Below are positions 42,624 to 50,948 of a stretch of 64,000 bases of DNA, piece after piece. Where the stretch lies: assembly GCA_041166745.1 (NCBI GenBank), contig JBEEGH010000003.1, forward strand, positions 124,001 through 188,000, read 5' to 3'. This DNA is from DASUCS01 sp041166745 (lineage in GTDB: Bacteria; Actinomycetota; Acidimicrobiia; Acidimicrobiales; JACDCH01). The position numbers and the translations under genes were made by a program. The notes under the pieces were generated by a model. That model was not told the DNA's origin and ran no database searches. It was given only the letters and a program-made list of their open reading frames with translations. Numbering within the stretch: position 1 is the first letter of the stretch; every line of letters starts with the position of its first letter.

Positions 42624-43471
42624 TGCGCATCGTCATCACGGGCGCCGGCGGCCAGGTGGGCCGCGAGCTCGACGAGCTGTGTAGCACCGAGGGCGACCGT
42701 GTGATCGCGCTCGATCACCACTCGCTCGACATCACCGACCGCGCCGCAGTGCTGGAACGCTTCCAGGCAGCCCGCCCAGACGCGATCGTGCACGCGGCGG
42801 CGTGGACTGCGGTGGACGCGTGTGAGTCCGACCCCGACCGTGCCAACCTCGTCAACGCGCTCGGCACCCGCAATGTGGTCGAAGCCGCTCGGGCCGTCGG
42901 AGCGCACCTGGCGTACCTCTCGACGGATTACGTGTTCGACGGCACGAAGCCGGCGCCCTACATCGAATCCGACCGGCCGAACCCGACATCGGTGTACGGC
43001 CAGTCGAAATGGGCGGGGGAGCAAGAGCTCGATCCGGTGATCGACACCATCGTGCGCATCTCCTGGGTGTGCGGCCGGTACGGCAACAACATGGTGAAGA
43101 CCCTGCTGCGGCTGGCGGCCGACGGTAAGGATCCCGCTTTTGTCGACGACCAGCGCGGTCACCCCACGATCGTGAGCGACCTCGTGCCGATGCTGCGCCG
43201 GTTTTCGGAAGAGCGCCGACCGGGCTTGTTCCATGTGACGAACCAAGGTGCGGTGTCGTGGTACGAGTTCGCTCGTGAAGTGTTCGCGATGGCCGGGCAC
43301 GATCCGAATCGCGTGAGCGCGATCACGACCGCGCAGCTGGATCCGCCACGACCCGCGCCGCGGCCGGCCAACTCGGTGCTCGAGAACGCGGCACTACTCG
43401 CTGCCGGCATCACTCCGCCGCCTGACTTTCGCGAGTCGCTCGCCGCGCTCGTAGAGTCCCTGCTCCCGTGA
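42623..43471 (+). CDS. rmlD: dTDP-4-dehydrorhamnose reductase
   Basis: SDR of 282 residues that performs the final NADPH-dependent reduction to dTDP-L-rhamnose. It shows ITGAGGQVGRELDEL, HAAAWTAVDACESD, STDYVFDG and YGQSKWAGE (Tyr-x3-Lys). Translation is coupled to rmlB (TGATG) and to the following methyltransferase (GTGA). This completes a four-gene rhamnose pathway feeding the polysaccharide genes on the opposite strand. Confidence 0.94.
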   Translation: MRIVITGAGGQVGRELDELCSTEGDRVIALDHHSLDITDRAAVLERFQAARPDAIVHAAAWTAVDACESDPDRANLVNALGTRNVVEAARAVGAHLAYLSTDYVFDGTKPAPYIESDRPNPTSVYGQSKWAGEQELDPVIDTIVRISWVCGRYGNNMVKTLLRLAADGKDPAFVDDQRGHPTIVSDLVPMLRRFSEERRPGLFHVTNQGAVSWYEFAREVFAMAGHDPNRVSAITTAQLDPPRPAPRPANSVLENAALLAAGITPPPDFRESLAALVESLLP

Positions 43472-44358
43472 CTGATCCTTCCGCTTCCCCTCGTCGAGTG
43501 CTGCGCTCCAAGTTGGCCGGAGCGAAACGCTTGTTGAGAGCGCCGGCCGACAACTCCTGGACCAACCGCCCTACGCCGCCGTGGGCTGATGGCGCGATCG
43601 ACGACGGCGTCACGTGCACGATCTGCGGTTGGTGCGGCCCGGAGTTCGGTGGTACCGCGCACTGCGAATCGGCGCTGTGTCCGCAATGCGGGAGCATCGC
43701 TCGCGATCGCTTTCTCGTCCATTGTTTCGCGGCGCGAGTGCCGTTCCGACGTGGCCTTCGATTGCTCGAAACGAGCCCTCGGCTCGGCGACGACTACCGC
43801 ACGGCGATGGCGGGCTGGTTCGACTACCTCTCGAGCGACTTCGACGAGAGCATGCACCGAGCCGCGATCCGGATCGATCTGCAAGACATCGAGCTCGCTG
43901 ATCAGTCGCTCGACGTGATCCTCACACCGCACGTGCTCGAGCACGTGCCCGATACCGATCGTGCGCTGCGTGAGGTGCATCGGGTGCTCGCTCCAGGCGG
44001 TTGGATGTTCCTCCAGATTCCGGTGCTCCAGGGACGAACGGCTCCGCCGACCGAACCCGAATTCCACGGCGACAACACCCCGGTGTTCTGGCGATTCGGT
44101 TTCGACCTGACAGAACGGTTGCGGAACCACGGTTTCGACACAGAGTTGCTGTGCACCGAGGAGTTGTGGACGCTCGTGCACTCCGGCGCGAGCCATTGGC
44201 CGACGGAGCCGTCACCGGAGTTCGATGTTCCAAACATCTTCGCCGGGGCGATCGCCAGTGATCTTGTTGCGGTCGCTGATCCGGCCGCGGCACAGCGCGG
44301 CGGGTTCCGGCCGGCCTACATGTTCCTGACGTGGGCCTGCCGGAAGGGCTCGACCTAG
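43468..44358 (+). CDS. SAM-dependent methyltransferase with N-terminal zinc-ribbon-like motif
   Basis: Protein of 296 residues. Residues 48-80 hold CTICGWCG and CPQCGSIARDRF, cysteine pairs like a small zinc knuckle. The class I methyltransferase region follows, with LLETSPRLGDDY, SLDVILTPHVLEHVPDTDRALREVHRVLAPGGW. The substrate is unknown; coupling to rmlD (4-nt overlap) suggests a sugar or glycolipid, for example O-methylation of rhamnose. Its stop interlocks with that of the convergent glycosyltransferase (CTAG). Confidence 0.82.
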   Translation: MTDPSASPRRVLRSKLAGAKRLLRAPADNSWTNRPTPPWADGAIDDGVTCTICGWCGPEFGGTAHCESALCPQCGSIARDRFLVHCFAARVPFRRGLRLLETSPRLGDDYRTAMAGWFDYLSSDFDESMHRAAIRIDLQDIELADQSLDVILTPHVLEHVPDTDRALREVHRVLAPGGWMFLQIPVLQGRTAPPTEPEFHGDNTPVFWRFGFDLTERLRNHGFDTELLCTEELWTLVHSGASHWPTEPSPEFDVPNIFAGAIASDLVAVADPAAAQRGGFRPAYMFLTWACRKGST

Positions 44359-45878
44359 CTGCGAGCGACCTCGTCGACCACGGCGCGGAAGCGCTCGGCG
44401 AACCTCGGCATTGCGAAGTACTGCGCTCGTTCTTCTGCGCTCGCGCTCAGCCGTGATCGCAGTACATCATCGGTGGCCACCCGCCGAGTGGCGGCGATGA
44501 GCTCGTCGAGGTCGCGGATGAGGAAGCCGTCGGTGTCGTCCCGCACGATCTCGACCTGACCTCCGGCCTCGAGCACGATCGGCACCGCTGCCGCGGACAT
44601 CGCCTCGACGGTCGTGATTCCGAAGTGCTCGAAACGAGCGGGATGTGTGCGCGGATCCTCACCGAGGCCGGTGAGGCTCCAGAAGATGCCGGCGCTCGCA
44701 TACAACGAGCGCAGCTCTGCTCCGGTCGCGTTGACGTGCACGATGACCGGCAGGCCCTCTGACTCGGATTCGACGGCCTCGAGATACGGACGGTCGGCCG
44801 CCGAGCAACCGCCGACGAGATGCAGCTCCCAGTCGGTCAGTCCCTGCTCATGCAGCTTGCGGAACGCACGCACCATGTCGAGCTGCTTCTTCGAGTGTCC
44901 GTGCTCCTCACGGAAGAAGCGGCCGACGGACAGGATCATCTTGGCCTTGTCGCCGGAGTCCTTCATCGACACGGGCGGATAGACGACGGTTGACTCGACA
45001 TTCCACCAGCGGTCGATGAAACCCTGCGTGAACTCCGCATTGGCGACGATGCGGGAGTACGTGTCGACGAACGTCCTCGGCCCGCGGCGGGTTGCGCCCG
45101 GATGCCGGGGCCGCGTGGTGATCGCCGTGAGCGGGACACCAAGGCGGCGTGTGTCGTCCGAGCCATCCTCGTCCGCAGGAACGAACGTGTCGCTCCGCAG
45201 CACCACGCGCGTCGGGCGGTCGTCTCGCTCCGCCACCGGAACACTCACGCGGATCGGGCGCCACAGGCGTGAGGTCGCAGGTTCGAGAACGACGGTCTCG
45301 TGCGGCGCGCCGTCGACCTCGATGTGCACCTCGGTCGCCGTGTGCCCCGCGGGGAGGGCTCGACTGAACGAGAGCTCGAGCGTGCACCGAGTTCCTGTCG
45401 GCCGGTGCACGAGCAGCTCACCTTCACCGTCGGTCCAGATGAGCGAGCGCAGCGATCCGGTCGTCCAGGGGTAGAACCCCGTTCCCCATTCGATCGCCGA
45501 CGAGGGCCTGCGAGTTCCCGTGACGACCCCGAGAAGTCGCTTCCACGGTGGCGGATCGGGTTCGAGTGGGCTCGGGAAGTGAACGACGTAGATGCCGAGC
45601 GGCGCCGCGCACGGGTCGCTGCTGAGGTAGGACGTGTTGATGAACAGGTCGTAGTCGGCGCTGGCCGACGTCACCGAACGGGGTTCGTCGCCGATGACGC
45701 GCAGCGTCGTGCGGTGCAGGTCGAGCGCGAGCCGTTCACCGAGTTCGTTGGTGTCGAACGCCTCGTGGGCGAGCATGTCGACCTCGAAGTCGTCCTGCAG
45801 CGCCTCCGCAATGCCTCCGCCGTACTTCTCACCGCCGCCGAGGGTGGTCCAATGGCGGTTGTAGACACCGATCTTCAC
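44355..45878 (-). CDS. GT4-type glycosyltransferase with an inserted beta domain
   Basis: Protein of 507 residues. The N-terminus (VKIGVYNRHWTTLGGGEKYGGGIA) and C-terminal half (ILSVGRFFREEHGHSKKQLDMVRAF onward, LVGGC, EHFGITTVEAMSAAAVPIV) form a GT-B enzyme of the group 1 type with the EX7E acidic motif. Residues of about 150-275 are an insert unusual in the family: Arg/Val-rich beta strands with TATEVHIEVDGAPHETVVLEP and DTRRLGVPLTAI, probably a carbohydrate-binding sandwich. The GTG at 45878 overlaps the upstream GT2 gene by 4 nt. It is the last gene of the wzm operon; donor and acceptor are unknown. Confidence 0.85.
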   Translation of the reverse strand: MKIGVYNRHWTTLGGGEKYGGGIAEALQDDFEVDMLAHEAFDTNELGERLALDLHRTTLRVIGDEPRSVTSASADYDLFINTSYLSSDPCAAPLGIYVVHFPSPLEPDPPPWKRLLGVVTGTRRPSSAIEWGTGFYPWTTGSLRSLIWTDGEGELLVHRPTGTRCTLELSFSRALPAGHTATEVHIEVDGAPHETVVLEPATSRLWRPIRVSVPVAERDDRPTRVVLRSDTFVPADEDGSDDTRRLGVPLTAITTRPRHPGATRRGPRTFVDTYSRIVANAEFTQGFIDRWWNVESTVVYPPVSMKDSGDKAKMILSVGRFFREEHGHSKKQLDMVRAFRKLHEQGLTDWELHLVGGCSAADRPYLEAVESESEGLPVIVHVNATGAELRSLYASAGIFWSLTGLGEDPRTHPARFEHFGITTVEAMSAAAVPIVLEAGGQVEIVRDDTDGFLIRDLDELIAATRRVATDDVLRSRLSASAEERAQYFAMPRFAERFRAVVDEVARS

Positions 45879-47212
45879 CGATCGACCATCCAGGCCAACA
45901 GCTCGCGGTCCGCGACGACCTGCCGGCGCCGCAGCACCCGACGTTCTCGCAATGCGCCGGGGGCATGGCGCAAGAAGCCGGCGAACGAACGGACGCGCCG
46001 GACAGGAAGCTGCGGTTGCGGACGATGCCCGTGCGCAATCGGCAGAACGATGAGCCGCACGCTGAAGCTGGCGATCATCCGGAGGTACCGATACACCGCA
46101 TTGCCGACGAGCGACCACGGTGCGTTCTTCAACAACATCAGTAGCCGGTTGCGTTCGACGTAGTGCTGGAAGATGGGTGAGCTCTCACCCGTCGATGCCG
46201 CGTGGAGATGCCGAACGACCGAGGAGGGGACATAGCGGTAGTGCCAGCCCTGCGCCCTTCCGCGCCACGCGAGGTCGGTGTCCTCGTAGTAGAGGAAGAA
46301 GGATTCATCGAACAGGCCGACCTGTTCGAGGTACTCGCGACGGAGCAGAACACCGCCGCCACACCAGGCGAACACGTCTTCGCTCTCGTCGTACTGACCG
46401 CGGTCGGGTTCCAGGTAGCCGCGATCGCCCCCGAAGCCCAGCCGGACGAGGACGGACCCCACGTTGTTCACGACGTCGTACCCCGGGCCGTGCACCGTTG
46501 CGTCGACCCAGTGTGGAGTCGTCGTGACGGTGACCGCGGTGGCCGTTTCGCCACTGAGGAGAGAGATCTCCTTGTCGCGCTCCGCGGCCAGCCGCAGCCG
46601 CACGCGGAACGGGCCCGACTCGTTCGGCGGTAGCGGCACGCGGATGGTGGCTCGACCAGACGTCCACGCAAACGTCGGCTCGTCGGCCGGCCCTGTCTCG
46701 ATGCTCGATACGCCTTCCGCCATCTGCGCGTCGGCGAATCGATCTTGTCCGTCGACCTCGACACCGCTGATCCGCACGCCGAGGTCGCGTCCATCACCGG
46801 GAGGTTTGAACGTCGGCGACGTCATGAGAAGATCCGCGAACGAGGGTGCGAAGAGAATCTTCGGACAGGCGGCACCGAGACGGGGATCTGACTCCAGCAC
46901 ATCGACCAATGGCGCGAGCCAGCCCGGCGTCACGAACGCGTCGTTGTTGACGAGAGCGATGTAATCGGCGTCGTGTTCCACCATCGCGATGTTGTTTCCG
47001 GGAAAGCCTCGGTTCACGGGCGAGCGCAGGAGATGAACGGCCGGGAATCGTTGTTCGATCTCGCGATCACTCCCGTCGACGGAGGCGTTGTCGATGACCA
47101 CGAGCTCGAGTCGGTCGTGTGGCCAGTCGGTCTTCTCGAGGGCCGCGACCGCGTCGAGCACATGACTGCCGCCGTTGTAATTCAGCACGATGGCGCGGAC
47201 GCGAGGGGTCAT
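45875..47212 (-). CDS. GT2 family glycosyltransferase, rhamnosyl-transferase-like, with inserted domain
   Basis: Protein of 445 residues. The GT-A domain has VLNYNGGSHVLDAVAALEKTDWP, IDNASVDGS, the DxD-like NND and, after an insert, CGGGVLLRREYLEQVGLFDESFFLYYEDTDLAWR, which is typical of WbbL-type rhamnosyltransferases. Residues of about 135-260 form an inserted beta-rich domain (ATIRVPLPPNESGPFRVRLRLA onward). The C-terminus is basic. The rmlABCD genes opposite make dTDP-rhamnose the most likely donor, though this is inferred. It is coupled on both sides in the minus-strand operon. Confidence 0.85.
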   Translation of the reverse strand: MTPRVRAIVLNYNGGSHVLDAVAALEKTDWPHDRLELVVIDNASVDGSDREIEQRFPAVHLLRSPVNRGFPGNNIAMVEHDADYIALVNNDAFVTPGWLAPLVDVLESDPRLGAACPKILFAPSFADLLMTSPTFKPPGDGRDLGVRISGVEVDGQDRFADAQMAEGVSSIETGPADEPTFAWTSGRATIRVPLPPNESGPFRVRLRLAAERDKEISLLSGETATAVTVTTTPHWVDATVHGPGYDVVNNVGSVLVRLGFGGDRGYLEPDRGQYDESEDVFAWCGGGVLLRREYLEQVGLFDESFFLYYEDTDLAWRGRAQGWHYRYVPSSVVRHLHAASTGESSPIFQHYVERNRLLMLLKNAPWSLVGNAVYRYLRMIASFSVRLIVLPIAHGHRPQPQLPVRRVRSFAGFLRHAPGALRERRVLRRRQVVADRELLAWMVDR

Positions 47213-48039
47213 GCGGATTTTTGGCCGACGACGTAGATCTCGTTCGCCGGGTAGAGGAAGTGCAGCGCGTCGTTGAATCGGTCACCGATGTGCTGTGCGA
47301 AGTGCCGGAGGTTGAACACTCGTTCGTCGAGGGCTGAAAGCACGTGTCGTAGCGCCGCGACCTCTCTCGACAGCTTCGACAGATCGTCCTTCTTCTCCTC
47401 GCCAGGGATGGTCCACGAGCCGAGGCTCTCGGTCAGCGGACCCCACGGCTCCAATGTGTCGGCGGCGAGCAGTTGCGGCGGAGGGCCGGGAACGTCGGCC
47501 GGATTGCCGCCACGGGCCACGACAGCGAAGCCGCTGGCGGTCAGCAGGAAGTCCAACAACTCCAGCGTGTAGAGCCGCACGTGCGTTGGGTCGCTCCAGA
47601 AGTCGGCGGTCAGCATCGCGAGGCATGCGGGGTTCGGCGTGACGAGGACGACGACCCCTCCCGGGCGCAGGATGCGTCCTATCGACTGCAGCAGCTCGTA
47701 CGTCGTATCGACGGACAGGTGCTCGACGAGATGCGCCGCGAAGACCGCGTCCGGCCGGTCGGTGGTCGTCGCGAGGTAGTCGCGCACGTCGGCGGTGACG
47801 ACGTCGAGGCCGGCGGCCGAGGCCGAGCTGACCATCTGAGGATCGACGTCGACGCCGCGCACCTGACCGACGACGTCCTTGGCGAGCCCCAGGAACTCGC
47901 CCCGACCGCAGCCGAGCTCGACGAGGAACTCGCGACCCTGCACGTATTGGAGGTAGTGCTCGCGGACGTCGCGCGCGTGGCCGCTGTCGAAGTTGCGCGA
48001 TGTGTAGTACTGCGCCTCGACATCGGGGTCGAGTGGCAC
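47209..48039 (-). CDS. SAM-dependent methyltransferase with C-terminal coiled coil
   Basis: Protein of 276 residues. The class I methyltransferase core has FLVELGCGRGEFLGLAKD, DPQMVSSASAAGLDVVTADVRDYL and HLVEHLSVDTTYELLQSIGRILRPGG. Residues 218-260 (KKDDLSKLSREVAALRHVLSALDERV) look like a coiled coil. Sitting 1 nt after the Wzt ATPase gene, it may cap the growing glycan before export, as WbdD does in O9a systems, but WbdD's kinase domain is absent here. It is the third gene of the operon. Confidence 0.82.
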   Translation of the reverse strand: MPLDPDVEAQYYTSRNFDSGHARDVREHYLQYVQGREFLVELGCGRGEFLGLAKDVVGQVRGVDVDPQMVSSASAAGLDVVTADVRDYLATTTDRPDAVFAAHLVEHLSVDTTYELLQSIGRILRPGGVVVLVTPNPACLAMLTADFWSDPTHVRLYTLELLDFLLTASGFAVVARGGNPADVPGPPPQLLAADTLEPWGPLTESLGSWTIPGEEKKDDLSKLSREVAALRHVLSALDERVFNLRHFAQHIGDRFNDALHFLYPANEIYVVGQKSA

Positions 48040-48040
48040 G

Positions 48041-49267
48041 TCAGCTCCCGAGCGCTCGCACCGCGGCGTCGGACGCGCGGCCGACCTCGACGCGGCCGTC
48101 GAGCTCGACGACGCCGTGCGCGGCGGACGAGCCCGTCACGGCGACCGTCAATGCGTCGGTGTGCCAGTCGTACTGCGTACGCCCGTCGGATCGCGACACA
48201 CCGACGGTGACGAGGTAGTTCCCGGGCAGCAGGTTGGCGGTCAGCTCGAATCGCACCAGGTGTCGTTCGCCAGTGGCGAGCGGCCCGGTGCGCTCGGCCC
48301 GCCAGCTCGTGTTCGTGTCGTAGAGATACGTGCCGTCGGACGAGCGCAGGATCATGCCGTACACGGGATCCTCGACGTCCTGCTTCCCAAGCGCCTCGAA
48401 GCAGACGGCAAACCGCTCGCCAGTGCGTACGGTCGGCTCGTCGGGCTCGAGGTGGATCGCCTGGATCTCGACTTCGCCCGTTCCGTAGACAGGCCCGCCC
48501 TCCCAGCGCGACAGAGCGCCGCCGCCGGCCGCCGCGACGTCGCCGCGGTAGTGGTCGACGGTCTCGCGGGCCGGGCCGACGTGTTTGACCACGCCTTTCT
48601 CGAGATAGATCGCGTTGTCGCAGAGCGACGCGGCTGTGTCGAGGTCGTGGGTCACGACGATGATGGTCACGCCTCGTCGTTTCATCTGGTGAATGCGGTC
48701 GAAGCAACGCGCAACGAAGCGAGCGTCACCAACCGCGAGCACTTCGTCGATCAGGAGCACGTCGGGGTCGAGGTGGATGGACACGGCAAAGCCCAGGCGC
48801 AGGTACATGCCGGTCGAATACGTGCGTACGGGCGCATTGATGAAGTCCTCGAGCTCCGCGAACTCGACGATCTCGTCGAAGACCTCCGCGACCTTTCGTT
48901 TCGAGAAACCGAGGATCGACGCGTTCAGGAACACGTTTTCCCGTCCGGTGAGATCCGGATGGAAGCCGGCACCAACCTCCAACATCGCCGCCAATCGCCC
49001 GCCGTGTTCGACGCGACCCTTCGTCGGCACGAGGATGCCGGCCAAGCATTTCAGCAGCGTCGACTTGCCGGACCCATTGGCGCCGACCAGTGCAAGGGTG
49101 TCGCCCGGGGCGAGCTCGGCCGACACGCCCTGGAGCGCCCAGAACTCGTTGGCGACTCGCGTTCGCCGCCCTACCAGTCGATCCTTCAGGCCCGCGGGAT
49201 TGTCGGAGTAGATGCGATAGCTCTCCCAGACGTCGTCGACGAGTACCGCTCCCGGATCCATCGCCAT
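48041..49267 (-). CDS. wzt: ABC polysaccharide exporter ATPase with Wzt C-terminal domain
   Basis: Protein of 408 residues. The ATPase domain has Walker A GANGSGKST, the signature region YSTGMYLRLGFAVSIHLDP and Walker B VLLIDEVLAVGD, as in TagH/Wzt transporters. Residues of about 260-390 form a beta-rich Wzt_C-like domain (VEIQAIHLEPDEPTVRTGERF onward), which in E. coli recognises the glycan terminus. ATG 49267 overlaps the permease stop by 1 nt. A long open frame upstream of it is inside the permease gene. Confidence 0.92.
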   Translation of the reverse strand: MAMDPGAVLVDDVWESYRIYSDNPAGLKDRLVGRRTRVANEFWALQGVSAELAPGDTLALVGANGSGKSTLLKCLAGILVPTKGRVEHGGRLAAMLEVGAGFHPDLTGRENVFLNASILGFSKRKVAEVFDEIVEFAELEDFINAPVRTYSTGMYLRLGFAVSIHLDPDVLLIDEVLAVGDARFVARCFDRIHQMKRRGVTIIVVTHDLDTAASLCDNAIYLEKGVVKHVGPARETVDHYRGDVAAAGGGALSRWEGGPVYGTGEVEIQAIHLEPDEPTVRTGERFAVCFEALGKQDVEDPVYGMILRSSDGTYLYDTNTSWRAERTGPLATGERHLVRFELTANLLPGNYLVTVGVSRSDGRTQYDWHTDALTVAVTGSSAAHGVVELDGRVEVGRASDAAVRALGS

Positions 49268-50076
49268 CAGATCTCCTTGGCGAATCGGATCGACAAGCGA
49301 CGGAACAGGAGCCCCCCGGCCACGAGCGAGAGCACGGTCGACACGACTGCGCCGGCGGTGACCGCGAGCGACGGCATGCGGAGCTCGTAGATCGAGCTGC
49401 GCAACATCTGCACCATGTAATACATCGGATTGATGTGCAGCACAGTTCGGTACTTGGGCGTCAACTGTGTGGGGGAGTAGATGACTGGGGTCATGTAGAA
49501 CCACAGAAGGAAGAGCACGTTCGAGAACTCTTGAATGTCTCTGAAGACCACGTTCGCGGCGGCGAACAGCATCGACACACCCGCGGTGAACAAGGTCAGT
49601 AGCGCGATCGACGCGACGAGGACAGGCAGATAGGGCAAGAAGTTGTACCCGTCGATCGCGAGTGCGACGAGGAGCACGCACATCCCGAGCAACAGATGCA
49701 CGAGTTGGCTCAGCACCACCGAGAGGGGCAGCACGACTCGCGGGAAGTACACCTTCTTGATCAGTCCGGCGTTGGCGATGATGACACCCGTCGAGATCTG
49801 GGCCGACGCCTGGAAGAACGCCCACGGCAAGTAGGCCGACAGGAAGAAGAGCGGGAAGTCGTGAATGGGGGCCTTGAACGCGACTGTGAAGATCACGGTG
49901 AAGACCGCCATCATCATCAGGGGGTTGAGCAGGCTCCAGAAGAAGCCGAGCACCGACCGCTTGTAGCGAATCTTCAACTCACGACTGGTGAGGTTGAGGA
50001 GCAACTCCCAGGTCGGGCGCAGCCGGCCCAGACGCGTCAGGTTGGCCGAGGATGAGGGGATGTCGATGCTTGTCAC
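49267..50076 (-). CDS. wzm: ABC-2 polysaccharide exporter permease
   Basis: Membrane protein of 269 residues with six hydrophobic helices (about 55-265) after an amphipathic start containing LLLNLTSRELKIRYKRSVLGFFWSLLNPL, the ABC-2/TagG signature. It exports a lipid-linked surface polysaccharide together with Wzt. It is the first gene of the minus-strand operon wzm-wzt-methyltransferase-GT2-GT4 and is divergent from a methyltransferase gene. The start is the GTG at 50076. Confidence 0.92.
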   Translation of the reverse strand: MTSIDIPSSSANLTRLGRLRPTWELLLNLTSRELKIRYKRSVLGFFWSLLNPLMMMAVFTVIFTVAFKAPIHDFPLFFLSAYLPWAFFQASAQISTGVIIANAGLIKKVYFPRVVLPLSVVLSQLVHLLLGMCVLLVALAIDGYNFLPYLPVLVASIALLTLFTAGVSMLFAAANVVFRDIQEFSNVLFLLWFYMTPVIYSPTQLTPKYRTVLHINPMYYMVQMLRSSIYELRMPSLAVTAGAVVSTVLSLVAGGLLFRRLSIRFAKEI

Positions 50077-50157
50077 GGGCAGCGTTCGAGCGTAGCGGTG
50101 GCTCCGGAAGCTGGTCGATTTCTCGGATGCCTAGGCTGGCGGCCCCCGGGTGTCCTC

Positions 50158-50163
50158 AGGAGG
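50158..50163 (+). promoter_or_regulatory. Strong ribosome-binding site AGGAGG
   Basis: A perfect AGGAGG lies 4 nt before GTG 50168. It decides the start of the methyltransferase gene against the GTG at 50150 and the ATG at 50183, and stands out because many genes here lack a Shine-Dalgarno sequence. Confidence 0.6.
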
Positions 50164-50167
50164 ATCG

Positions 50168-50845
50168 GTGCACGAGAGCTCGATGACGCGGATGAGGGAG
50201 TTCGTCGACGCTCACCTCAGGTCTCGTCGAGGACAGGTCTTGCGAGTGCTCGACATCGGGGGAGCCAACGTCAATGGGTCCTACCGCGATGTGTTCGACG
50301 ATCCCCAATGGACATACCACGCCCTCGACGTCAGTCCCGGCGAGGGCGTCGATGTCGTTCCCCGCAAGGCGTGGCGGTGGCAGGACGTCCGCGCTCGCTC
50401 CTACGACGTGATCGTGAGCGGCCAGGCGTTCGAGCACATCGCGTTCCCCTGGGTCACGATCATCGAGATGCGACGAGTGCTGCGTCCTGGCGGCCTGATG
50501 TGCGTCGTTGCGCCATCTGGTGGGCAGGAGCATCGATATCCACTCGACTGCTGGCGCTATTACCGCGACGGGCTCGTCGCGCTCGCGACGTGGGCCGACC
50601 TCGAGGTCCTCGACGCCGCCGTGCATCACGACGCCGATCGTTGGAGCGACGACAGCGGGCAATGGGCTGATGCCGTTCTCATCGCCCGGAGGGCATCGGC
50701 CACCGGGCTCCGTGGTCGGCTTTCCGAGGTGAAGCGGGAAGTGGTGCGCGCTGTCGGTGCCTTCAACGCCGGTCGCCGATACGACGACGCGCAGCGCACG
50801 GCGGATGATCTCTTCGCGACTGATCCCGCGCGAGAGGCGCAGTAG
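50168..50845 (+). CDS. SAM-dependent methyltransferase
   Basis: Protein of 225 residues with a class I fold: VLRVLDIGGANVNGSYRDVF binds SAM, followed by YDVIVSGQAFEHIAFPWVTIIEMRRVLRPGG, the motif of sugar and glycolipid methyltransferases. The C-terminal 40 residues (KREVVRAVGAFNAGRRYDDAQ) are polar and helical. The start follows a perfect AGGAGG. It is divergent from the exporter operon and is likely part of the same glycan pathway; its substrate is unknown. Confidence 0.82.
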   Translation: MHESSMTRMREFVDAHLRSRRGQVLRVLDIGGANVNGSYRDVFDDPQWTYHALDVSPGEGVDVVPRKAWRWQDVRARSYDVIVSGQAFEHIAFPWVTIIEMRRVLRPGGLMCVVAPSGGQEHRYPLDCWRYYRDGLVALATWADLEVLDAAVHHDADRWSDDSGQWADAVLIARRASATGLRGRLSEVKREVVRAVGAFNAGRRYDDAQRTADDLFATDPAREAQ

Positions 50846-50948
50846 CACCCTCGATTCCGCGCGCTGCGTGACGAACTCGCGCGATGGGGCGAACTACTAT
50901 GCGTTGGGGCGAGGGCGGGGCCAGCGGTCGAGGAGAGGATCAGTCCCC

